Source: Owenia fusiformis (lineage: Eukaryota; Annelida; Polychaeta; Sabellida; Oweniidae). From it: a stretch of 64,000 bases of DNA. Positions 12,901 to 24,900 of this stretch are shown piece after piece. A program made the position numbers and the translations under genes. Below the pieces are notes generated by a model that did not search any database, was not told where the DNA came from, and worked only from the letters and a program-made list of their open reading frames with translations. The DNA lies in NCBI GenBank assembly GCA_903813345.2, contig CAIIXF020000002.1, forward strand, positions 16,871,467 to 16,935,466, read 5' to 3'. The first letter of the stretch is position 1. Every line of letters begins with the position of its first letter.

Positions 12901-15900
12901 CTAGGTAAGCAAATCAAAAAGTTGATTTCCAAATATCAAATTCCTAGTGTAGGCTGTAATACTGCAGATAAAGCAGATCTGGTGTTTATATTTAAAGACC
13001 TGTCAATCTACCAACATCCAAACTAAACAATTTTGTTAAATTCTATCTCAAAGTTGAATGTTGTGATAGATTTTCTAATGATATCTGATCTTCATATAAT
13101 TTAAAGTGAAAAACTGCATCTTTATTTTTATTTTCTTTGTTTTTCTTATCCTTTGATAAATTTAAAGATAGAAGTAGTATTTTATTTTTAGGTATATCCC
13201 TTGTATTTTGACTTGAGATATAGAAGATACTATTATCACTTTAAGTTCATCATTTTGTTTATTTTAAATAAACAGAAGTTTTTAAACAGTCTATTGACAT
13301 GGATAAGATGGACCACCCATATTGATACAGTATAAGACACTTTTGACCTTTTTGAAAGAAGGTCAAATCTGAAGTCCGAGGTCACTCAGGTTAGATATGA
13401 ACTTTTTGCAACTTGAAATGAGAAAATTTTGAGTTTGCAGTTTTTGGCTCACACAGTAAGTCTATGGAATCGACCAGGCGTCCGTCCGTCCATTGGTCCC
13501 TCCGTCCATCCATCAACATTGGCCGCACAAATTAAAACTGCTATTCGGATTGAGTCATATCCACATTCATTTTATGCATATCCATAATGCCTATTGGACC
13601 TATCATCGCCATTTCCCAAGTTCGCCCGGTTTCCGAGAAATTGCGGATTTTGACGTCAAAAAGTCAAATTTTCTGTAAATACTAGACACTTTGTTGAAGT
13701 AGAACTTTCAAATAACTTTTTGTAGTTGCTGTCTATGCAACTTATGTCCTCTGAAAATTTCAAAGCTCTGGGAATTACAGTTTTTGGTGTTTACTCTATA
13801 AAATTTGACAAAAAGTAGGACTGTCATTTCAGGAAACTTTCTCATGTATAAAATTAATGGCAGGTTTTTTGATTGACAAGTTTCTCAAAGTTTGCCTTAT
13901 ACTTGATCATTTCTTGCAATTAATTACATCATTACTAGATTTAAACATTCCCTACATATTGCTCAATATATGTCAGCATCAAATTGAGATATTGAAGGTC
14001 AAAAAAAGGTCAAATAAGTTATTTTCAACTTGCTTGAATTTGACCAATTTTTTTTTGAAAATCATCTACAATATGCCAGGAGTTCAAATCTGACATTAGT
14101 GTTAGGATTTGACCTTTACTTGACCTTCAGTGACCTTCGAAAGATCAAAAAAGTTGATTTTTCAAATTGATTTTTGGTTATAAATTTTGGTCAGCTTAAT
14201 CACAAAATACCTTACTGAGGTTTAAATAAGTAAAATTTTCAAGGTCAAAGGTCATCAAACTAGGTCACACAACTGTTCTATCTAAGTTTCTCAAAGTTCG
14301 AGACTACAAATCCAAATCAGTATTTTTGTTTGAAAGTCAGGATATACATTCCTCTGAAGGTTCCAAACGGTTTGAGCACAGGACCGTGGGTCCTTCATTG
14401 TACACAAAATTGGTTAAAAGATATTTATAGGTAGCGTGTGTATTTAATCTTTACAGAAGTCCAGAAGAATATTTGAAAATGGTCAAAACAGGCTTTTGAC
14501 TTAATAAGATGACCTTGTCCATTTGACCTTTAGAAATTCAAGTAATCTACATTTGTAAACTTAAATATCAAATCTGATATTAGATATGAACTCTTGCAGA
14601 TAATTGACCTCTTGGCAATTTGAAAATTACATTTTTGATTGTTTTTGTTTTATCTCAAAATATGAACAGAAATTATCCAATTGTTGTCATTTACCTTTAT
14701 AAACTAAAACATTATTTGACCAAGATTTGGACAAAGCGTTATGAATGAATGTTAATAAATAAGTAAATAAATAATTAGAAAAATATTACACAAATTATTT
14801 TGCGATATCTGCGCAGCTGCTGTTTCTGTTTCATGAAAACCTAAATTTGAAAAACCAACTGTAGGTTGAGTTAATTTGGCCCGACTTAATTTTGTCATTT
14901 TTTGGCATATTGGCGGCTACTTAATTTGGCTTCTATAACACTGGAATAAAATACAAATTGTTACACCCATTTCTACAATTCAACTACTATATCTAGTAAT
15001 TTTTATTGGCTCACACAGTGAGCCTATGGGATTGACCAGGCGTCCGTCCGTTGGTCCGTCCGTTGGTCCGTCCGTTGGTCCGTCCGTTGGTCCGTCTGTT
15101 GGTCCGTCCGTCAACATTGGCCGCACAAATTAAAACTGCTATTCGGATTGAGTCATATCCACATTCATTTTATGCATATCCATAATGCCTATTTGACCTA
15201 TCATCGCCATTTCCCAAGTTCGCCCGGTTTCCGAGAAATTGCGGATTTTGACGTCAAAAAGTCAAATTTTCTGTAAAAACTAGACATTTTGTTGAAGTAG
15301 AACTTTCACGGTTTTGGTGTTTACTCTATAAAATTTGAAAAAAAGTAGGACTTAGTCATTTTCAGGAAACTTTCTCATGTATAAAGTCAATGGCAGGTTT
15401 TGTGATTGACAAGATTCTTAAAGTTTGCCTTATACTTGATCATTTCCTGCAATAAATTACATCATTAATAGATTTAAGCATTCCCTACATATTTCTCAAT
15501 ATATGTCAGCATCAAATTTTTACAGTTTTTGAGATATTTGACATCAAAAAACAGTAAAAATAAGTTATTTTTCAACTTGCTTCAATTTGACCAAATTTTT
15601 TTTGAAAATCATCTACAAGTTGCCAGGAGTTCAAATCTGACATTAGTTTTAGGATTTGACCTTTACTTGACCTTCAGTGACCTTCGAAAGGTCAAAAAAG
15701 TTGATTTTTCAAATTGATTTTTGGATGTAAATTTTGGTCAGCTTAATCACAAAAGACCTTACTGAGCTCTGAATAAGTAAAATTTTCAAGGTCAAAGGTC
15801 ATCAAACTAGGTCACACAACTATGCTATCTAAGTTTCTCAAAGTTCGAGACTACAAATCAAAATCAATATTTTTGTTTGAAAGTCAGGATATAAATTCCT

Positions 15901-18900
15901 CTGAAGGTTCCAAACTGTGTGAGCACAGGAGCGTGGGTCCTTCATTAATGCAACAATTCCCCTGAAACAATATAGAATTGGCATGTTCTGATTTATATCA
16001 TTCTTATCCTTTTCAGATTTGTTAAAAATGACTTTAACATACCAGACAAAATTCCCGGGGATCTTTTTTAAATTTTGGCGAAGATGTAAATTGGCGTTTT
16101 TTCTATTTCGCCAAATTAGAGTGGGTGCCAAATTTACCCAATCTACAGTTTTCAGAGATAGCTTCTTTAACCAAATGACTTCAGACCAACTGTATTCGCT
16201 GCTTTAATCAATATTGCAGACGCTTGGATGCAGATATTTGAATGCAATTTGTAAAAGAGAGTAGTATTATGTTATTTTATCAATTAGCTTGACATATCTT
16301 TCATCAAATATTCTGAATGTACCATTAACCATTGAATCATTTACCACATCTTTTTTTAACTGTAATGAAATATCCTGTCAGATCACTTCAAAGGCTAACT
16401 AGTTTGTTCAATTTAACTTCTTCTATAGCAACGGTTAAAAAAGTTGTTTAAAGCTATTGTCTTCCTAGGCTATATTGAAAACTGTTTCCTACAAAATACA
16501 AATCAATCGATATTGATGTCTGACTGACTGTGTTAATCTTTTCTCTCAAAGGGAATTTATTGGCAATTGTCCATGAAGCTAATAGTCTTATCTCAATTCT
16601 TTAAGAATTTCTCTTGAAGCCAGACAAAACTTAGATATCAGGATAGACTACATATAATTAAGTTTTATGTTAAGCAATGTTTTTGATGGAAGGTTGAGTG
16701 AGTGGTAGTGTGGAATCAGGATAGTTTGTTTAAAACTTATTTTCTTCTCAAAATTGTACATGTTTGATATATTTTTATTGCAATTTTAATATTTTTTTTA
16801 TATGATCTCACATTCTGAAAAATACTTGTCAATATGATTTTCCAAATAATTACTGAACCAAAACTAGGTGCAAGTCATTCAACTTTGAAATTGCAGTTGT
16901 TCCACATGTATGCTTGGCTGTTATTGCATTGAACAATCTCTAAGGTACTTATCCTCAATAGGATGTCATTGATATATGTTCTTGACTTCTGCTTCACCTA
17001 GCCTTGACTTGCAATTATCCAATATTCTTGAAGTTAGACTTTTGACATCAATATGTCTGTGCTCTTACAGTAGAATAAATTGTTTTGTTTTGGTCAGAGG
17101 CCGAGGCTTTTCATTTTGCTCAAATGTATCCCCACAAATTAATAATTCAGTTTAATCAAAGATATTTATTACCCCCAGCAAACCTAAGTGCCTAATTATA
17201 GTCAGATACTCTCTGAAGAAACTGAAATGATGGTCTAGCTAGTTATTGATGGATGAACCTATATTATTTCTCTGTTTCACTACCTTGAAACATTCATTAC
17301 TTATTACCTATAGTCAAATATCCCAGGGGTGTACTCCCATATATTGGTTATATGAGGATGTGCCGCTAAAGTAGGTAACTTTTCATTGAAAAATCCCTAG
17401 ATTTGGTGAGAAGAAAGAAATAATTGTGATTAGAAGAAATAATTGATATGGATTCCATTTTGACGAAAAAATCCCTAGTTCTTATGAAAATCCTTAAACT
17501 CGGTATTTTGTAGTGTTCATGAAAAAAACAGAAGTTAAGGTCTTGTTTTTGAAAAATTACCTCGAAGTGGGTCTATTTGGAAAAAAAACCCAAGATGTGG
17601 GTCCATTTTAGAGGAAAAAATCCCTAGATGTAGGTAGATATTTTGAATCTCAGCGGCTCCCCCTTGTCCTAAAAGTTGACCAGTACCCACCCCCCAAAAA
17701 AAATTGTTGGACAACAATTAACCAGAATATAATCCTTTTCAAAAAGTGTATTGATTTGAGGAACTTCATTTAGTTGACTTAGATTTTAGGCGTGTCTTTT
17801 AACCTCTTGACTCCCAGGTTCTAAAATTGGGTTGAAACCAGGGAATTTTTCATTTTTGCCAGCCTTTGACATTTTGCTACATGCATACACAACAGGTGAT
17901 GCTCAATCTAGTGAGATTAGTCAGCAGAGATCATTTCTACATATTTTAAAACATTTTTGGTGTAAATTGGATGAAAATTGTCAAAATTAGAGCAATTTTA
18001 GTGAAAAATGTTGTGACGGATTTTCTCGTCACTCTGGGTTTCAAGGTCATTTCCAAGGTGACGAGAAATTTCGTCACTCTGGGTAGTCAAGAATATGTTC
18101 TCTTCATTTTCAAGTTAACCTCATACATTGAGGCAACATGCAATATTAGACAGCAAACAAATTGCATTACCAGGTCAGCATATCAGAATCTCTTTGTAAG
18201 TAAAACACTAACCACAGCAAGAATCAATATGTGGAACTGCCTACATATGGATAGGATACTAACACTCTTGCAATTGTGTTTGATTAAATCATGCCTATTT
18301 TATACTTTTTATATCTATTATCTGAATAATCTTAAATGTTCAAATAATTAAGAGTGTCAACTGCATATGTGCTCACGTTATTCCTTGCTGATTCCACTCA
18401 TTTTACTGTATTTTCTTTTTGAAATATGGCCAAATGTTTTTTTAATAGGTAAAGATGTACATATGGCGATCAGAGATAAGAAATTACCAGGTTTCTTTAA
18501 GATGTTATTTCTCAAGTAAAAAACAGCCAACTGTCACTTACATGTCACAAATCAAGCAGATTTTCAATATATTTTAGAAACATATGCTTGCAAGAGAAGG
18601 CAGGCATCCTTTAACCAGATCTGTTGTCTCCAAATATAAAAATGCTGGCCTGGCCTCCCAGGGTTGTGTTAGGGTAGAGTTAACATTATGGGATACCTGG
18701 AGTAGACTATTTTGAAAAATATGCAGATTTGCAACTTTTTGGGGAATAGATTTTTTATCAAACCCTGTATGCACCCCACCCCTTATATCTTCACTCTTTA
18801 GCTAGCAGTCAAACCTGTATAGGTATACTATGTTTACAGGGTGTCAAATAAATGTTCTCCCCTCCTTAGCTTTAACATCCACATAATATTAGATAACTTT

Positions 18901-21900
18901 TTTCTTTACATGATATCTGAATTGTTCTTTAGCACATCATAACAGGGCTACTAAGAGCAACTCCACAAGAAGTTTCAGATAACTAGCTCAACTAGATGCA
19001 CTTTATGCACAAAAGTTCATTCTCTTGAAATTAAAGGGGAGAACATATTTATTTGACGCCCTGTAGTATATATCAAAGTTAAGAGAATAGAAATAAGAGG
19101 TGTTCATACATATTTTACTGAACCTGATATGGTTCTGATTACTCGAGGAGAAACATGTTTTGCTTCATCGTGTCCCTTTGTTTATCCGAATTGAAAGCAA
19201 TCCCATGATTCAGTTCTTTGATAAATGATTTATAAGCAGAATGGGAATAACTCTATTAATGATTCACAAAAATAACACTGTCCAGAATATTAACTGAATT
19301 ATTCTCTGTGTTATCAATCAATTTGATAATCAAATTTGAATAAGGGGTATATATACATGTATTTATAATATGCTTGAGTTCGGTTTTTGGTTATGTTTTG
19401 CATATTTTAAAGGTTTAGCGTACATGTACATTGAACACTTTTTCGCCAAGAAAGAATAGTCAATTTTGGTAGGTGTTTACTACAGAGAGGGCAATTTATA
19501 CAGATGTCAGTAGAGTATGTGCAGAGGAAGGGTGTTAACTTGGGAGAGGTGTTCACTATAGAGAGGGCAATTTATACAGATATCAGTAGAGTATATGCAG
19601 AGGAAGGGTGTTTACTTGGGAGAGGTGTTTACTGTAACTGAGGTTTTACTGTGCTTTATTTGAATAAAATATAATCCGTGGGTCAGAAAACAACCATCAG
19701 TAAAAATTCTGCCTTTCATTTCATTTCTTTCAACCCATTTCAGCTACTTTTTGAATCAATAAACATCTATTCAGCATTAAAACTGCAAAGTTATCTTCCT
19801 AGATAACTCTGGTTAACAGTATGAATCCCATCGTGAGATATCACAGCCTTCTCTCAGTTTCCTTCTAGAATGCCGTGAGTTACTTGGCAATAGCCTTCGA
19901 TCTGATGGGGGCGTGGCCCGTCCAGATTTCAGCAAAAGTGATATGACGAATCAAATCCGTATTTACAGGTCACGTGACAGTGAGTGGCGGGGGTAAGAAC
20001 TCAACCAATCAGATCGCTCAGTTTCAAAACAATTGCGTTAAATTACACAACACATTTATATTGTATAGGTGGTCTTGTGGTAGAATTCTCGCTAAGCACA
20101 CTGTAGGCCCGAGGTCGAATCCCGCCTTCGCCTTTTTATTTTTTTTAACTAAATGATTGTTCTTTGATATTACGCAGAGAAAAAACAATTTTCATTTACA
20201 TAAACTTTATATTAGAGCTTGAAAATGTAAAAACAATATATGTCAACATATTGCGTTTTGGAGCGATGTGCACTTTGTGCAGGTTTAAAGTTTTTGATCA
20301 CGTACCCTTCCCTTTTGGCATTTGCGCTATATTCAAGAGAAGTGTATACCATTGATAGAAAATAAACAGGGTGTATTCCTTAGTACTAAAACTGGAAGCG
20401 GGAAGAGTTTGTGCTACCACGATGATCCCCATTTTGATACTCAGACCATCTCTGCTATGCACAAGAAGGAAACTGAGAGAAGGCTGTGATATCTCACGAT
20501 CGATGATCCCGGAAGTGTTAGAAAGATAGACCGAAAGATAATGGTAACTTGTTAAATACACGTTCAAATCGATGGAAAACGTACTAGGTATCGACTTCTT
20601 GTGTAGAAAATGAGATAAAGACGTGATGTGAGTAGATATTTACCCCTCGAGGATCACGGGTTAGAAATCTTTAAAAGTGAAAAAAATATGTAGGTCATGT
20701 CGGACGTCATTTTCGTTTCATAAATTCAACTTCAAATAAGTCGGGTTTAAACGCATGGATTGCCAAGAAACTCGAATATATATAACTTTGAAGCACCATG
20801 GTTGTAGTGAACTACAAATCATGTATAACATCGTGGGGAAAAGGTATATTTTCTTATTTTAGAAATTCATCAACTGTGATTGGTTAGAATTCTGACGTCA
20901 TTAATATCATTATAAATCTAGGCCCCGCCCATTCGATCGGCAATCAGTGCAAAGTATATCAGAGCATTCTTGTGCATAGCAGAGATGGTCTGAGTATCAG
21001 AATGTATGAATCCTAGCCAGAGGGTAGTTACCCCTTCTAGCCTCTAGGCTATGTAAGATACTACTCCTCAAACTTTGGATTGACTCAGAAAAAGTAGCTT
21101 AAACTACTCCCAAGGGTACTTGAAGGAATGAATTCTACAAAGATCAATATTCAATTTCATGAAATGACTTGATATATGACAGAATGACATTATAATTGTA
21201 TAATCCTGTAAACAAAGTAACATTTTTGAAATGCAAAAATGATGTAAAAAATAGTAGAATCAGCAAGAAATAAAATGATTAAGCAACAGGCACGAAGTAA
21301 ATATTCTAAATAGCGATGTGAGAAAATCAGATTCTGTAATAGAAAATTTGAGTGAAATACGCATAGAATAAGAGAAATAGCAGAACTTTAGACTAATACG
21401 TCTAAAACTTGATATTGAGCAGCCAAAGGGCCAAACCATTGCTGGTTTGCTATAGATAGACTTAAATTGACACTCCTGACAAAAATAAAAGATAAAAGTG
21501 TTAGTGCAACTGTCTTAGGCTGATCTCTTGCTCTGAGCTATATTCAGAATAAACAAAGGGTAACATTTTAAAGTAAAATACAATTCATTGCGATATTGCC
21601 AAAACATCAGAGAAAGCACAAGCATAATTTAAGATTGGCATTATGTTAATTGAATAAGATTCATTACAAATTCATATGTAAATTGGATTATATTAATTAG
21701 CATATCACTGGACAAAGTCATAATCATATTATCCCTTAATAAAATAATTGTAATTTTGACATACCATATGATGTTGATGAAATGGGAGTCTAAAGTGTAG
21801 GATGTCCAAGTAGAAATTAGCTTGATAATTATGATTCTACCTTAGAATAAAAGCAATGGATGCTAGGCTGACATTAATTCCTAATTAGTTGGGAATCCAT

Positions 21901-24900
21901 AGTGATAGAGAAGCCTAATAGAAAAACTATAGCAATTTCACTGACTCATTCCCCTGGAGACAAATAGTATCACTAGGGGGCATGTTAAAGAATTTAATAT
22001 AGAGTGTCAAAGAGTGGAATCAGCAAGGAATAAACTTAACAGCAACTAAGTGAACTTTCAAAATGTAATGGAAATAGTGAGAAAGTGTGATACCATGGTC
22101 CTTATTATAAAGAGAAATGAGGTTGAATAGGCATTAATTATCAGAGAGAAAAGAAATGATTTGGAAATTTTATCCAAGGAGGAAATAATATGACCTCTTA
22201 TACATCAATTAATTTTCTCATCTCACAACAAACAGAAATTGGTTGAAGTCATTTCTCTCGCTTTAATTTTCCCTTTCAAATGTTACTGAATTTTGAGATT
22301 TCCATGCTAGTTTTCTCCATTGCTCAAGTTAGTTGTAACTATGGTATCAACTAAAATAAAGTCAGAGAGAGTTGTTCTATTCAGAGAGGTGTTCACTCAT
22401 ACAGGCTTTATGTCACCACCACAAGTGTTGGGCATTCAGCATCTGTAACAAATGGCAGGTGGTGACATTTTGCACGTTAGTACCTTGTATCGTACTGCAA
22501 TACTGAAGAATTTAGGTTTGATTTGTCTTAATGCCAGTATTTTAACACACCTGTGCATGACAGCATTTCACTAACATTCTGTATATAACCGAGGGATTGT
22601 AGTGGGAGAAACAGATGTTGTTAAAATACAAGTACATCCAAAATACTACATGAGATATGTAAAGAGCTTAAAGCTGGACTACGCTCCGAAACGCAATCTT
22701 GGGTTGTTTCGGGGGTGAACTTTATCATTTTGAGCTTAATGAAAGATTATAGAATGATGAACAAATGGGGCAAATCTTGTGTAGAAATACTTACGATAAA
22801 TGTGTCATTTCAAAGATTTTTCATTGATTTGCTTCGATCGGAGCCGGCGATATGATTTTGGAAAGGTTTCTAAATGAAGAACGTGACGTCACTTCCGAAT
22901 CATAGCATTCAAAATAAGTAGCGTTTAATTACCTCAACCATTCATAATAATACGGTGGTGTAGCGGTAGAATCCTCGCAGAGCACGCGGGAGGCACGGGT
23001 TCAAATCCCGCATCCGTCTTTTTATTTTTTTAACTAAATGATTGTTCTTTGATATTACGCAGAAAAAAACAATTTTTAATTACATAAACTTTATATTAGA
23101 GCTTGAAAATGTAAAAACAATATATGTCAACATATTGCGTTTTGGAGCGATGTGCAGGTTTAAAAATCTCATTAAGCCACGGTAATATTCCTCAAATATT
23201 CCTCATTGAATAACATTTTTGTTCAGTGATATCTGGCCTTAACTGTTTTTGTGTTTTTTTAATCAAATATGGTTAAATTATATCTAAGCATGGGATATGG
23301 TGAAGTCAGAATGAAATATGGATTCTGTATCCCATGACATGAAAATAAGGATGTATTTATGCTTCATGTATGGGTAAAGATTTCTCTATAATTGAAGAAT
23401 CAAATATGAATGTTTTTCTATAATGAAGGTGTGTTAAAATATAAGTGAACCACTCAAAAATAAATAATTAAACAGCTAAACAATTTATTTTCAGATGGGT
23501 TCCTTCGGTCAATCAGAAAACTCCTACCTCCACTTTGAAGAATTCTCCACATAGCATCAGTGCTGTTCAGTCACCCGTTAGCCCAGGGTCTGTGTCTCAG
23601 ACAGTGTTCCTCCCCCCAGTACCACCCCAACCCTCAAGGCATAGTATCATCAGCCATAATAGTACAACAGGGCGATATGAGACCGTTATCGTGGAAGATG
23701 AAATGGATTTGGTTCCAAATGGTGATTCGGGTACGTCAAGTAGGTAGTATTAGATATGCATGTTATATGCATGATATTTATAGACTAGGAAACCAAATTA
23801 CATCAAAAGGAAAGATTGAAGATCATTGAACAATGATACTTTCTAGAATTACAATCATCACCCTCGCTACAATAAAACAGTACAATTGTGTTTGTTGTTT
23901 TATCTCATTAATGTCACCACCACAAGTGATGACATATTGTTATAGTCTCCAACTATTTTGTGGACAGAGACCACCAAATGGTGTTCGAAGTTCAGCATTC
24001 AGAGGTTGCTGTCTGTAACATGGTTGGTGGTTACATTTTGCATGTTATGCCTTGTCTAAATCTGTCCATTTGTGTGATATAAGGGGACTTAAAACAAAGA
24101 ATTAACTTCATATTGGCCTTACTTTATCAACCAAGCGAATTCCCATATACTAAAACAAATAGAACACAGATGATAAAAAACATAAAACATAAAAGAAGCA
24201 ATAAAACCTAGGAGAACAATACTTGAATGAGATTTATGATAATACTGGATTGACATGGTAACCAAATCCAAGGCCATTTTATCGTTCCTTTGTCTATAAA
24301 TATATATTTATGGAATAGACTTGGCAGAATTCCATTGGAGGATTCTCTGCATCTGAAATGCAGATGCCATTATTCTGTAGATTAATCTCCGCTTTAATGT
24401 GATGTTTTAGTAAAAAAATTCACACCGTTCTTAAGAAAGGGGTCAGAATGATTCTAGATGTGATATATCTATTGGTCTCCAAAGTCTTGTTATTTTATAT
24501 CATACTACATGTATGATCAGCTTGAAAAAGAATATTGTTCAATTATTTGCAAAATTGAAACATTTCAAACATGCACGTTATATATTTAAAGTAATGAATT
24601 ATTTTACATATATCATATATTTATATCATTTACTATTTTCAAATCTATGCAATAGTATTAATTATTTCAGCTTCAATTTGATTTTTCCTTACAGGCATTA
24701 GCAACAATGAGAGTCCTGACAACATAAGTGCCCTAGAGCAGCCTGTTATCCAGTTCCCTCCCCCACCCCCTCAAGTGAATGGTGGACACAGAGTACAGCA
24801 TCATACTGACCCCCATACACAGAGGGAACAGTTCAGGTAGGTCTATATTGGCCCTCAGTCCCCACTCCTTCAGCTCCCAGAGACCATGTCCCAACATTAT

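Larger units (their letters stand above)
19830..20500. mobile_element. Inverted-repeat structure A, perfect 37-bp arms
   Basis: 19830-19866 (starts ATCGTGAGATATCACAGCC) and 20464-20500 are perfect reverse complements over 37 bp. The interior holds the 3' half of a tRNA-bearing TTAA element. Structure A overlaps structure B (20436-20998). One insertion has probably landed in or duplicated the end of the other. Confidence 0.75.
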
